Part shown: piece by piece, positions 23,974-36,730 of the stretch
How positions within the stretch are numbered: position 1 is the first letter of the stretch
How the letters are laid out: each line of letters begins with the position of its first letter
Source of the DNA: Clarireedia homoeocarpa
Lineage: Eukaryota > Ascomycota > Leotiomycetes > Helotiales > Rutstroemiaceae
Assembly: GCA_001465935.1 (NCBI GenBank)
Contig: LNKV01000006.1
Coordinates: 558,001-622,000 of the forward strand
Length of the DNA: 64,000 nucleotides
Direction of reading: 5' to 3'
The notes under the pieces: model-generated
Seen by the model: the letters and a program-made list of their open reading frames with translations, nothing else
Told to the model about the DNA's origin: nothing
The model's database searches: none
Program-made: the position numbers and the translations under genes

Positions 23974-24630
23974 ATGTCTAGCGTATCAAGCACCAGCGCG
24001 AGCACCAACTCAAGCAAACCAAAGCACAAACAAGCACCCCCTCGCCACGCCATCACAATCCCGACAATCGCCCCGCCGAATGCGAACTACTCGCACAGCA
24101 CGGCGATCCCGGTGGCGAAAGCGACCGTGTATCTGTGTGGGATGATGGGCGACTTGCCCGGCGATGGACGCATCATTTCGGGAGGGGTGGCAGGGCAGGC
24201 TACGCAGATTATGCGGAATGTGAAAGCGGTATTGGAGGCGAGTGGGAGCTCGTTGGAGAAGATTGTTCAGAGAAGGGTTTACCTTGTGGATATGGGGGAC
24301 TTGAGGTAAGTTGGTGTTTGGTTGGTCTGGTGTTGCAAATTTAGTGGTTTGGGGGTTATGAATTGGTTGGTTGGACTCGGACGAACGGACTGGATGGGGA
24401 AAGTCTGCTCGAAAGACACGATGGATGATGCAGTTGGTGCTCTGTTGCTGTTGTTATAACTGTTTGTTGGAACATCCTGCTAATTTTTCACTCGTTCGTG
24501 AAGGGTGGTAGATCGAATCTGGGGAGAATGGGTAAAGGAGCCGTGGCCTGTCAGCACATGTGTGCAGGTCGTGAGGTTGGCCAAGGTGGATGCGAAAGTG
24601 GAGATTGAGGTTGTCGCAGAAGCAAATTGA
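23974..24630 (+). CDS. RidA/YjgF/UK114-like protein
   Basis: Two exons (23974-24305 and 24504-24630) encode 152 residues, with a rather long 198-nt intron. The exon junction restores VYLVDMGDLRVVDRIWGEWV. Family features are the LCGMMGDLPGDGRIISGGVA stretch, QATQIMRNVKAVLEASGSSL, and the C-terminal STCVQVVRLAKVDAKVEIEV block, which matches the usual YigF-type ending in which a basic residue precedes the final strand. Canonical RidA deaminates reactive enamine/imine intermediates; many fungal relatives have uncharacterised substrates. The conserved catalytic Arg of RidA appears replaced by Leu/Val in this stretch (CVQVVRLAK), so deaminase activity is not assured. The N-terminal 30 residues are a low-complexity extension. 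Confidence 0.85.
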
Positions 24631-26298
24631 AAAGATATCCTTCTATCCTTCTATATCATTCCCTTACTCAGATTATGAACTGTTGGTTGAGGATTTACTC
24701 GTGGCCTCCACGTGGCATTGTGAGGAGCGCAAAGAGAGTAGAAGGAGGCAACAATTCCCAGCTCCTTGGTTCGTGAAATGGGCTCACCGCCGATGCAATT
24801 TGCGTTTGTTGGTTGCATCAGCTCTCTATTAACGGCGCGGTAGCGATGACTCGTTTTCCTCCTTCTGTTGGGTGACTCAGTTCAGTGAATGCTGATCGAT
24901 GGATGAAACCTGCCGGATTCTATTCCGTGCAGTAGGAAATAGTAATGTCGGCCGAAGAGAATCGGGAATGCGATACTACTCAAGTCCTAGACTTGGAAAT
25001 ATGGATACTAAGCGCCCCCAAAAATGTCAAAATCCCCACATTGACAAAGCTATATGTCATCGGCCTCAACATTTCGAGCATTTAGACTTTGATACCTTCT
25101 TGATCCTGCAGCTTGTTGTACGCAAAAACCCAATCAGAAATTTGAAACAAATGACAAATCTTCCCTTTAATGCCGCTGCGACCATCGTAATTGATATATA
25201 TAACTAGATCCCACAAGGCATTTATTCACCTTAACATGAGAGCAGGAAACTAAAGGGTAGCGAAGGATGTGCTGATGAGGCTGGTGCCCGTTAGCGATAA
25301 GATCCACTGTTCGCGAATTGCTGTGGAATCATGGCAGAATAATCCTATTTTTATACGCGGAAGGCCGGTTCGAAAAACTGGCGCGCGCAGTAATAATGGG
25401 CTGGCAGAAAGTAAGCAGAAGACAGCCCTACCTGATCTGAGACACGTGTTTGTATCGCCGGATTGTCTTCAGTTTTGGTCAAATCAGATCAATATGCCTC
25501 GTTTGATTTATGGCTGCTAGCAATTCTTCATAACCAAAAGTTGGTGCTGACAACTTTCCAAAACCCAACACGCAGAGGTAATGATATATAACAGTATAGA
25601 AATCTAGAATATTGAAGACAGCAGATCTATTTCCCTGTGCACTCTTGTCTTATCGATTGTTCATAAGCAGTTTTCACCGCAGAGTCCTCTTTCCAGAATA
25701 GCAGGCGCATTCCCCTACCGCTTACATTGGCAGCACTTGCATTACGCCCGCAAATCGGATCCTACAGTCTTCACTCCAAAATTCTATTTGATATGGACTT
25801 GTCATTTTTAACAAAGTCTTCTTAACATTAATCTGGTTTTGGACAATTTATCTCAGAAGTTTATCTTCCTATGAGTATTTGAAAAGTATCTCCGTTTGCT
25901 TAGTGCAGGATATACAGGATCCAAAAGACGTTGAAGGGGGGTTGCAAGGGGGACTTCACACGTCTTTTCCAGAACAAGAAGGCGGTGGGGTGGTGGGGGG
26001 GCACATAACGGTCATAGCTTAATGCAGGAAAGATCATTTGAACAAAGTGTCAGAGATCTGAGCAAACCGCACTTACTTGTATGGATGAGGTTCATGAGCC
26101 CCCCCAAGCAGGGTATCGGTATGAGTCCACATAATACATATAAAAACAAATTCTTATCCCCATGGTGAATCGAATGTTTTTCTTTTCATGTTTATCTGTG
26201 AAATACATCCTCTATATTGTTCTAACTTGGAACTTGCTTTACTATCCAAAGAAGTCCTATATCAATCACGTGCTTCATTCATTATTTCAATCTTCGCT
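24631..26298. other. Gene-poor intergenic region
   Basis: About 1.7 kb of AT-rich sequence with only short open frames. A G-rich patch lies near 25937-26002 (ggcggtggggtggtgggggg). No tRNA, repeat or transposon terminus was recognised. Confidence 0.35.
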
Positions 26299-27036
26299 AT
26301 GTCGAGCAGATATGAGACCACAAAACCCTCAAATACAGCCATGAAAGGAACTGCGATGTCTGGGTGAGTTTTCTTGATTATGTTTGTCTATGTCGCTTTC
26401 TGTTCGCCACAATCCATCTTCTTGTGATACCCTTTTACTTCCCCAACTGATCTTTTGTTCCTTGTTCAACCATTATACTTCGGCTCCTTCTTTCTCTTTC
26501 CCTCTCATTCATAGTCTACATACTCTGTTACCAACAACAGACTCACACTTCGATCGTATAGCTCAGGAAGCACTTCCATATCAACCTCTACCCCCAAGCA
26601 ATACTCCGCTGCAACCAACTCCAAACTCTCAGCCGAGCGTATCCAAAGATGGCTCGCTGATACACACTGCACTACACCCTACGCATCGCGGAACACACAA
26701 TCCATCTCTGCTATGACGACGAACTCCAGCAGAACCTGTACCGCTGATACCTACCCGTACAACCCATACCCATCCAACACCTGCAGCACCTATCCATCTG
26801 CCACTACTACCAATGAAACATCCTCCACCACTCAACCTGCCCGCTTCCAGTCCACTACCCACACTACACACCTTACCCACCATCACCAGCCCGCCTCCAC
26901 CACTTACATTAACCAAACCACCAATATCCCTCCTCACGAGTCCACCTATCCACCTTCCATCGTCCACGCTGTCCTCAACATGCATAGCAAACTTCAAAAG
27001 TTTGACGACGCCTTCAACCGACATGATCAACGCTAA
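26299..27036 (+). CDS. Ser/Thr/Pro/Tyr-rich orphan protein, spliced
   Basis: Proposed from two exons (26299-26363 and 26541-27036; 186 residues) joined across a 177-nt intron with GTGAGT donor and CAACAG acceptor. The junction keeps one frame for 187 codons, merging MSSRYETTKPSNTAMKGTAM with LTLRSYSSGSTSISTSTPKQ. The central part is rich in Thr, Ser, Pro, Tyr and His (TYPYNPYPSNTCSTYPS). The C-terminus reads as an amphipathic helix (PPSIVHAVLNMHSKLQKFDD). No signal peptide, membrane helix or known domain is recognised. Continuity of the open frame for about 165 codons after the junction is the main support. Other splicing is possible and expression is unproven. Confidence 0.5.
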
Positions 27037-28272
27037 GCTACATAAGCCTGTCGTCGCACTAGCGGCGTGGAAGGAGCAAGAACTTAGACGTTTTACCACA
27101 CCTGAACACAGTGTTAAGAAAGGCAGAACATAGGTTACGATAAGGAGAGAAAAAGAGTACATGAGTGATGACTTTTGGTTTTTGCGACTGGGAATGAGAT
27201 GGATGGATTGCTGCTTGTATAACCTCTTTATGAAAGGAAGTAACGATTAACGAAATGACTTGATGATAAGTATGAGCTGGCTTTGGACCGACAGTTAAAT
27301 GAGAAAATAGCAATAAAAAGGCTTTTCAATTGTATGATGACTTTCACACAACACAACAAAAACCAATCATTGTGCAATATGAATAGGTGGTGCGCTCCAA
27401 GGGTACGCCTTCATGTCGCGTAACGGCTAAAAGCCTACCCTTGTCTCCTGCATGTAATCTTCACCCTTTCTGCCCTCACTATTTTCTTCCCTCAATCCAG
27501 ATCGTCCGACCCCTCTCATGTACCGTAGTCCTCATCCAGTACGATGGATGATATCAAGCAGCCGATTAGCATTACCGTCTATAAGTCTTCGTGTGGCTTA
27601 TTTGCCTTACCGGGGATGTTACTGATTTAGGAAGCTATCCCCGAAAAATTCACCACCGACGCATAAGGCTAGAAATCACTGCGACGCAATTTTGGATGTT
27701 TTAGGCACACTTGTACTTGAACTTGCGTTGAGTGAGTTATGTACTGATAAGCGCAGTATACCAGAAATGCTCCGGGTTTGGGAAGGGGGAGAGGTAGAGG
27801 AGCGTAACTTCCACACTTCACCCTTCCACTACGCATACACCTCATATACATTTCATCTCTATACACACTCCACTCATAACTCATGCCCTGTGCCACAACC
27901 ACATCGGCACCACCATATTTCTTCAATTGCCACAACATAACGCAACCGGAGAGAAAAATCCATATTCATTTTAGTAATAATATATCATACGACAATCTCA
28001 TATCTAATGATAATCTCGTAACTCTGTCCAAAGAAATTTGATCTGTTTGTCTAAAAAGTCACAAAAAACAACACATTCCGCAAAAGATATTGACCGCTTC
28101 GAATCAATTATCTGCCCCGAAATGAACTTAGTACTCGGTACAATCTAGATTAGCCTGACTTGACTCATCGAAAAGCAAGCAGATAAGGGTGACAACGATT
28201 TACTAATTGAGAGACTTGCGTGAAAGAATTGAAAGAAAGAAATCTCCCCTCCCCTGTGGTCTCAACACCTCA
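27037..28272. other. Convergent 3' intergenic region
   Basis: About 1.2 kb between the orphan at 26299-27036 (+) and the stop of the Ser-rich gene (-). AT-rich; no gene or repeat is supported. Confidence 0.35.
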
Positions 28273-31200
28273 CTAATGTAAGAGCTTCTGCGCAACAATT
28301 TGCACATCATCGACCCAAACAATGCCATCAGCCTCACCCCTGCACTCCGTAAAAATCTGAACTTTGGCGGTCTGAAGCCCCTTGAACTTCTTCTTTGGTG
28401 TATACGTAAGAGTGTTCTTCTTCCACTTGCCCTTCTTGAGCAGCGTGGGTTCTGAACAGTACGAGTTGGAATTAACGCAAAGTTGGAGCCAGCAGTCCTT
28501 TGATTTGGCAGCTTGACCCCTAGCGGTGATTTTTAGGTTCTCGGTGAAGGGGCAAATGGTGGTGTTTCGTTGAAGAAGAGCGAGGGAGTCAGATGTTTGC
28601 ATGATTTCACTTAGGGGAGAGAGAACGTTAGCTTGTGGTTTATGTGTGAATGGAGAAGGGCAGGGCAAAGTATGAGACAACTTACAGGAAGTAGTCGCCT
28701 TCGTATGAGTTCGCTGGGTCATAGACAACAAGATTGCTCTCGGAAGCGGCAATACCATCACTTCGCGGGGCCCATGGCGATAAGACACCACTTTCAAACC
28801 CACCATTTGTTATTGATGGTAGGGGACAGATGGAGACAGATGAAGTGGAGCTAAGACTTGTTCGTGTAGATGTAGCGAAGGGGGTTGGAACCGAGGAGGT
28901 CAAGGCGAGGCTGCTAGAGGAACTGCTTGATTCTGCTGAGGTACTAGATGGGAGCAGTGAAGAGCTAGAACTGGAGATGAGTGACGACAATGACTTTGTT
29001 GGCTCGATTGAGGATGAAACCGATAACTCAACAGACGACGAGGGAACCAAGCTAGTTGTTGAGTCGGCAATGCCTGAAGAGGACTCAGGTGATAGGCTCG
29101 CGCTAGATGATGCGGCGCTGCTAGATGTGAATGGCTCAAGTGTAGAAGACTGTGAGCTTAGAGCAATATTTGACGATGAAATGAAGGTGCTGAAGCTGGA
29201 TGACACAATCGTGGAAGACAAGATTTGACTTGTGCTTGTTGGCTCAATGCTAGACTCTGACCTTGTAACCACGGATGAGGTTACAAGAACACTGCTAGTA
29301 AGCGATGGCTCGACGGATGAGGATTCAGAGGACGAAGAAATGACTTGGCTCGTGCTTGATGGTAAAATACTGCTGTCTGAGGACTTCGAAGTTGGGCTAA
29401 TGCTTGATGAGGCTGATGGCACAATTGAATTTGAAGATGGGAACAGGCTTGTAGTGGACGATTCAACGCTGATTAAAGTTTCCGACGTCGAGACGGCACT
29501 GGAGGAAACTGATGGCTCAACGGACGTGGGAGATGAGAACTGGCTCGTAGTAGACGATCCAACCGATGAAGCTAGTACCTGGCTAGTTGTGGTTGACTCA
29601 AAACTGTTGAAAGACTTAGATGAAGGAATTTCGCTTGATGAGAGGACGCTGCTGGAAACTGTTGAGCCAACACTGCTCAAAATACCAGACGTTGAGAGAG
29701 CACTGCTGGAAATCGTGGGCTCAGCTGAAGATGAACTGATCCCGCTTGTCGTTGACGCTAGAACGGAGCTCGTAGCAAATTCAGACGTTTGGACACTGTT
29801 GGATATAGTGGCAGAGGTACTGATGGGAATTTCCGATGTTTCTGAGCTACTGGCGGCTGAATTTGTGGATGTCTCGACAGTGCTTGAAGAAGCCGAGCCG
29901 CTGGATTCAAAGCTACTACTTGATTGAGATACCACTTGTGACGATGTAAGGTCGGTCGATGAAGCTTGTACGCTACTTTGGGTGGGAGACGTGATCGAGC
30001 TAAGAATGCTTGTGGAACTTACCTCAGCTGTGCTCAAAGAGGAAGCACCAGTGCTGCTAGTTGGTTCCAGGGATGTTGAAGGTTCAACAGAAGAGGACTC
30101 CGAAGAGGCAGATGCAGAAGCTGAGGCACTTGAAATATCGGTGCTGCTTGAAACAGCCGTAAATGCAGAGGAAACCTCAGATGAGTTCTCATTGCTGGAG
30201 GCAGTCGAGGTTGGAGAGATAGAACCTGACGACAAAATGGCACTTGAAGACTCAGTGACTGAGACTGATGTAGTGAAGCTGGATTCGCTCGAGATGAAAG
30301 ATGAAGTAATGGACGTGACACTAATTGTCTCAATGGAGCTGGAAGATTCAAGAACACTGGACGAAAAATCCGAAGTGACTGCAGTTACCGTAGAGCTGAC
30401 CGATGACGCCTCCGAAGAGGTACCGGATATTTCGGATGATGTGCTGGCGATTAAGCTACTTACAACAATGTCCGACGTAGATGGAACGACACTTGAAGAT
30501 AGAGACGGCTCCACAATGGTCGACGAGGCTGTCAATGAAACGGAGACGGTCTCAGATGTTGATGATGAACCAATACTGCTTGACTCACTAGATGATAGAC
30601 TCGATTCCGCTGAGCTAGACGAGGGGACACCACTGCTTGAACTGAGGATCTCCGAGCTAGTCGTCGCGATCGAGGTCTCAGAGGCAGACGCGCTCGGCGA
30701 GGAAGTAAGTGACTCCACAGATGAGATCTCAGAAGCCGACACGCTGGAAGAGGAAGAAATATTTGGTTCCACAGAAGAAGTCTCCGAGGCCGAGAAGCTA
30801 AGAGATGTACCAATAGTTGAAGAGACAGATAGGGAAGTAACATCCATGGACGAGACAAGGCTGCTGGAAAATTCGATCGAAGAGCTCGCAGTGATGGTGG
30901 ATCGGGTAACAGAGGATGAAGCAGATGATGGTACAAACTTATAGATGACCATTGAGTTCGGCTCGGCACGCTTAAGGAATCTGGCACTCCGCTTGAATGA
31001 AGGAATTCCACCACATACCTGGCTTTCATCGCCTGGGCACGGGTAATTGCAAACCCCAGTCGGCTGTACATTGGCAATAACGTTAGCACAATAGCAGTGT
31101 CCTGGCTCGATACCCGCATAATTGTAGGGACCACCATTATCGCTCGTTAAACAGTAGGCCGCACAGTGGGCAGGTGTATCAATGACCAACGGATTGGTAC

Positions 31201-32518
31201 TGTCAACCGGTTCAATGAGTGGGTAGCCTGCACCATCAACCCAACAGCCTTGATTCATGTAGCTTCCACCAGGAACGATGACTACAGGTACTTGAGTTGG
31301 GCCAGGAATGGATGAGCCAGTCGTGAAAGAAGAACTGAGACTTGTGCTTGCAGAAGAAGGAGCTGCAGTTTTGCTAATGCTGATAACAGTAACATCCGAT
31401 GACGACTCTGTCGAGGATGTCGGCTCAGGGATGCTCAAAGATCTGCTAAGATCTGCAGTTGACAATGAGCTAGGTCCAACAGGGGTGATGGACAGCGAAC
31501 TCAAAGTCACAGTTGCTACAGACGATGATTCTGAAGAGAACACGCTACTGATCACTGATGGGATGTTTGTACTACTAGAGTCCGAAACAGATGAGCTGAG
31601 TGAAGCAGTGAAGCTTATGTCGGTGGAGGTGGAGGACGATGAGACAGTGTCATAGCTGAAGCTTGCTGAGCTACTGCCGGTAACCAAGATGCTCGAGCTG
31701 CTACTTGCAAAGGCGGAAGAGCTGGCATCAGCGGACCGAGACGTCGAGGTGCCGACTTCGGAAGTCGAACTAACACGGGACGTAGATTCTATTGAAATTT
31801 CTGTGCTGCTCGGGAATACTCCTGATGTTGATGAGGTAGGAACAATAGACGAAGTGTCATTGGACAAGAATGTCAATACGCCGGAGGAGGATGGAACAGC
31901 TGTGCTTGGGATTTCTACCGTTGTATAAACTGCCGAGCTTATGTATTCACTGCTGGACAAGGAAGTTTCTAGACTCGAGCTTGTAGATGTGCCAATCTCG
32001 GTCGAAGATTGAGACAGACTCGAGACAAAAGAGCTCTTCGAGGAAGTAATTGCCGAGGCCAATTCTGTAGTCGATTGAGTTGGCAAGGCCGACGAAGAAT
32101 CTGTGGCTACCGCAGAGCTTGAGAGACTTGTAGAGATGCTCGTCTGGAGAGCCGATGAGCTCGAGGATGCATCAATATCGGAACTGAAGATGCTTGGTGA
32201 AGCAGTTGACAGAGGCGAGACCGAAAGTGAAGATGATCCAAGATCGGAGCTTGAACTGCTTGGAGTGAAGCTAGGGTAAGATGAAAGCGAGGGGCTGGGA
32301 GATGAGCTAGATTCAGAAAGGATAGGATTCAGAGTGAGTGTCACTGTGACCGGGGGACAAGCGTCGGTTGGTTGATTTTGCTGACCCTGCTGAGCAACAC
32401 GAGGCTCGAGGTTTCTGTGAGCTCGGTGCTCATGGCGACCTTCTAACTTGATGGTTGCACTCGCAACACCAAAAGTTATAGCCAACAACAAGCATTCTCT
32501 TAACGAAAGTGGTGCCAT
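28273..32518 (-). CDS. Large secreted Ser-rich WSC-domain protein with a C-terminal carbohydrate-binding-like module
   Basis: Minus-strand gene, exons 32518-28686 and 28609-28273, 1389 residues. A signal peptide is at residues 1-21 (LLLAITFGVASA). Residues about 55-410 are Ser/Thr-rich. A WSC domain follows at about 415-505: YMNQGCWVDGAGYPL, CAAYC, YAGIEPGHCYCANV and CPGDESQVCGG give the expected cysteine pattern. A second Ser/Thr-rich stretch of about 700 residues follows, with degenerate repeats of the type SSVEPSxSSS. The last 160 residues begin CPLPSITNGGFESGVLSPW and run through a small intron to WVDDVQIVAQ, resembling a CBM4/9-type or lectin-like beta-sandwich. WSC domains bind glucan or act in wall sensing. 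No transmembrane helix or GPI signal is seen at the C-terminus, so it is probably a secreted, heavily O-mannosylated wall protein or adhesin. It is not a classical Wsc sensor, which would have a TM helix. Confidence 0.88.
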
Positions 32519-33706
32519 GGTTGCTTCAGCAAAACGAGTGATGCTTAAAGACAGGCAGTGTCAAATGTCCCTCAGGATATATGACTTAAGTAAAGAAATT
32601 ACAATTCAGGATTGGAATGGGGTGAGAGTGAAGAATAACTCGCGGGCATGAATACTGAAATAGTAAAATTGATTGCTGCCAACACTGCTCATGCCCAAAT
32701 CGATCAATGGATGAATCGAGTCAACTTTGACACAATTTGGTGCTGAAAATCAGCAAGTAAGTCATGGCTGAAATTTATCATAAGTTGTGTCCTTCATAAG
32801 ATGTGGCAAAAGCATGGTTTTGCCTTGCAGTAAGAATACAATCGATTTCAATGGAGCTATTCGGGTCGCGCCACCAATAAATGCAGCATTTGATTCAAGA
32901 CATGAGCGACAATGCCTATACTATATCTTGTAGACAATCAAGATATCTCTGAAGTTAATGCAAGGGGTCAGGCGATAGACGGGATGTGAATACAATATAC
33001 TGTGCGAACGCGAAAATTCCGACAAGTCGCAGGACAGTCCATATCAGCCCCATGGGCGTGGAGAAAGCGAAGAAGTGACTCTCCTGCGCGGACAGACTAT
33101 GCCAAGCGTGTGAGTACATTTTGCTGGAGCTGATTGTAATACAATATATGAAATAAAGCGATGTCAATAGATGAGGTTCCCATCAATGGTCGAGATACGA
33201 TGAATCGTCTCATTTCTCTTGGACATTTACATCATGAGGAGGTGAGAGGGATCGCTTCGGATTAACTGCAAATTCCGTAATCTCGTGACTTAGCGTTCGT
33301 TACTTTAACCTTTCCGGAACAAGGAATACCCGAAGAAATGTCGCGACGATCTACTTGTTTGTCCCTTCCACTTACCATTTCCCAAACAAAAGAACCTCGT
33401 ATTAACATGTAGTATTAACATGTAGAACTGAAGGTCCTTGCGGAGCTTGGCCTGAATAACTCACTCCTATGCATAAGTATAATGCTGACATTATAATTTC
33501 TTTTCCTTTCACTACACAGACAGACCATCTTGATGGTTCTGTGAATGCACTATCTAGATTCTAGAAGTCCTTTCAGCTACAGTTCTCGCCCTTTTCACTT
33601 GGTTCTTTCTCAATTGTTTGTTTCTCTTTCACTTCTCCGTAGCCCGGAGAGGAAAAGCCTTCAGCACTACCTCGTCAGAGTATCCTATCACTCCTAAGTT
33701 TCTGAC
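32519..33706. other. Intergenic region
   Basis: Promoter side of the Ser-rich WSC gene and of the zinc-finger relic. It contains a short direct duplication (attaacatgtag twice, near 33402-33425). No gene is supported. Confidence 0.4.
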
Positions 33707-35115
33707 ATGTCACATGAAATTTGGTTTTATGGAGGTGGCTTCGGATCGTCCCCAATGATGGCTGATATATCTCAGATCAGTGCCCCCACATTAAGCTTGA
33801 CTGAAAGACTCGATCAGGTACGGAGAAAGGCTGCAGCTGCAAGACTTGTAAGTCCAATTCCTATCCGGGAAATTACCTTGGTTTCTTCTTCCTCATCTCA
33901 TTCTCCCTGCAACAGTGATGATGTGATCCCACTCAGCAAAAAAACGCAATTAGCCAATCAAGATTCATCACCCCATTATGTTCTACAAACTCCAATTAGG
34001 GGCGACGGCTCAACATCTCCAGAGGTCAGATTTACTGGTCAGTTGAAAAGCTTCTACACTTTCATCTGGAGACTCAGCGCTGAAATTTCTGCTATCGGAG
34101 AAAACTGCTAGGGGTTTTTTCAGCCATTTGCTGAGGTCATTAGAGCTTCTGAAAAGAAAAATCGTCTGTGGGATATTTTGCTTCACTTGTAGATTCAGTT
34201 TCCCGATGCTAGAGCTGTTGTCAAATCGTTACTCACTGCCGGCGAAAGTGTAACCGACAGATTGTCCGCAGTCGATCACAAACAAGCCCCCAGGCTGACG
34301 AACCAGAGTCAGCGATCACACTCCAAGATTCTGGGACTACCGTCACGGTGGATCATGCATGAACTATCGATCCCCGGGACAGGCGAGAATAAAACAGCGA
34401 GAACACTATCACATTTGATCATAATCCAGCTGGTACAAAACCTAAAAGAGCCGAAGCGATCCAGGGGAAGCTTCCGAAGGCACCAGAGAACCTGCAGAAG
34501 CCTGCAGAATCACATCCACAATCGATTATTGCATATCAGGCTGTGCTTTCGAACACTATCGGATCATCTCCAGACAAAAATTTTGAACCATTCTTGTCAA
34601 AGTAAAAAGAGCCATATGTGAGTCACGATACAAGTGTGCAGTCTCAGGCATTAATTAGGCTCAAGTATGTCATTCCTAATCGCTCCATGATAGGCGGCAC
34701 AAAATCGGTTCGACCGCTTCTTGAAAGACCGACGGCTGCAAATAGAGAAGAAGTGGGACACAACGTGCCTCCGGATCTGCCTGCAACAGCAACAACACCG
34801 CGCAACACTTGTCATATCTGCGATAAAAGACTTTTCGATGCGAACGCTTTGAGACATCATCGAAGGAATGTCCATTGAATCGAAGAGGGGAGCCTGAAAT
34901 GCTCAAAGTGTGAGCTATGGTTTTCTGGGCAGGACCCAGTTTACCGCCATGAAAAATCCGCACACCAGAGCAAGCCTCATGCCACGAATTTCGCTCGACA
35001 TGAAGGCATTGCACATCATGAAAGCGCAGAGAATATTTTGAAAGAGGTCAACGCAAATACAATCAAATGCTTCGACTGCGATGTCACTTTCAGTCGATTG
35101 GTTGATGAAAGTTGA
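33707..35115 (+). pseudogene. Decayed C2H2 zinc-finger protein gene (probable relic)
   Basis: From the ATG at 33707 a coding-like frame (MSHEIWFYGGGFGSSPMMAD) runs to TAG 34109, continues in the same frame through a second TAG at 34190 and a plausible stretch FPDARAVVKSLLTAGESVTD, then appears to shift frame near 34280. The shifted frame stays protein-like for about 840 bases to 35113 (DEPESAITLQDSGTTVTVDH, then FDHNPAGTKPKRAEA) but is cut by four stops in that one frame: TGA 34360, TAA 34390, TAA 34603, TGA 34876. Zinc-finger units lie on both sides of the last stop: CHICDKRLFDANALRHHRRN, then CSKCELWFSGQDPVYRHEKS and a half finger CFDCDVTFSR. Most stops could come from C-to-T changes of CAA, CAG or CGA, as repeat-induced point mutation would produce. 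Unrecognised introns could explain a few of the breaks but not all. Confidence 0.55.
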
Positions 35116-36730
35116 AACCCGATGATGTAGCAGCTATATTGCGAAAATGCGAATGGCATGGCTCATTAAATCAGTTATCATTTATTTTGGCGCCGCGGCT
35201 TTGGAAGAGACATTAATGGAGCTGTAAGATCAAGGGAATGCCCTCATTCGGGAATCAACTCTCTCTCTCTCTCTCTCTCTTTATGAAAACCCCCTCATCT
35301 CTCCAAGTGGTTCACCTGCGATCTTCGCTGTCTGAATCCGTTTTATTATCTGACCTTGTACACAGCCTGTGAAACTCAAGAGGGATTTAATAAAATCCCC
35401 CACCTCTGAAGGAATTACAGTTCAGTCAAATTCCGAGGAGAATCAACAAGTCAGACGATATATATATCTATACTATGCAGGGTCATTAGATCGATCATGT
35501 ATAACGTGGTTATCATTCCGTCGAGCCACTGTACGTAATACATGTAATTCTAGAGAACCGAGTTAATAAGAACGCAACTAATCATAGCGCAACGAAAACC
35601 ACCATAAAGGGGGAGGAAGGGGGGGAGGGGGTGAAATCCATCGAATCGAGAAAATACGAGTAACTAGACAAGGTGAATAAAATTCAAAGTCCACACACAC
35701 ACACACAGTCTTAAAGAACCCCCTAAAGAAAGATCATTGATTTTCTGCGACTGCGTGTTCTGGCCATGAAAATTCGAGGAGGTACTGTACTAACTAGACG
35801 GTGCAGAGAAAAGAAGAGATTGTATGTGCTGTGCTTGATTCGGACATTTCCTCGATATTATCCCATGTACCTACCCTCTTTGGGATCTAGGGGGTGGGAA
35901 GCGTGGGATTCTGCTTGTTTTTGCTGGGGGGTTGTCTGACTGAGGTCGTGGTGGGGATCTGTCGATGTAGAAGATGAGAGGAGTGGTGTGGTGCAAAGGT
36001 GTGAGCGAAAGGTGGTACTGCTGTAGAGTGAGTGCTGAGGAGGAGGGACTGAAGACGTAACCTTGGTGCTGGAGAGCGGCTGAAGAGGTAGTGAGTGCTC
36101 GTGTGAGTGACTGAAGAAGGTAGTAAGTGCTTCATAAGCGACAGAGAAGGGAGGGATGGTGCTTGGTGTGTGCGACCAATGTGAATCAACTTCACCTCCG
36201 AGACCTGAATATCATACCGAACGACCACGATGTCTCGGTCTCCAGGCTTTGATGCTACTGGGATATTACCGGTCGATGAACCAAATCACGCTGCTGTATA
36301 TCCTCGGCGAATAACGCCGGTGATGTGGCATTATTTTTATACTGCAGCAGCAAGTTTTAAGCATATGAAGAGAGGGACCATGTCGTCAGTGAATGGGGGT
36401 GTGCCACAAATATGAGTCAATGAATGACCATGTCTACTCTAAAGCTCATCTAGTCAAGCCGTTCAATATCGAATCTTCGAGCAACTAACTCCAAGTCCCT
36501 CGTCCCAGTAACACAACTCCATCGCAGCTGTGCGTTAGTTGATCAGTCGTCAATTATCAACCCACCACCCTCATAATATTTTTCTCCCCTCTGCAGACCC
36601 TTTTCCAGCGGTAGCACTAACACCTAAGAATCCGTGTACCTAGATGATAGGAGAGACTTGATTGCTCTCCTTTCTATCTTCTATTCTGGCATCCACACCT
36701 ATTATTTACCCCCTCCCTCACCTGCAGATC
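35116..36730. other. Intergenic region with microsatellites
   Basis: About 1.6 kb without a supported gene. It contains (CT)11 and a short (CA)n tract and a G-rich patch near 35608-35631. Open frames on the minus strand (35887-36228) have no coding character that I can support. Confidence 0.4.
35259..35280. repeat. (CT)11 microsatellite
   Basis: Uninterrupted CT dinucleotides over 22 bases. Confidence 0.95.

Noticed and set aside
28734..31928. Several long plus-strand open frames (up to about 320 codons) opposite the Ser-rich gene
   Set aside because: They are the antisense of Ser/Thr codon runs, which rarely give stops on the other strand. Their products are biased to Asp, Glu, Leu and Val with no domain or splice signals.
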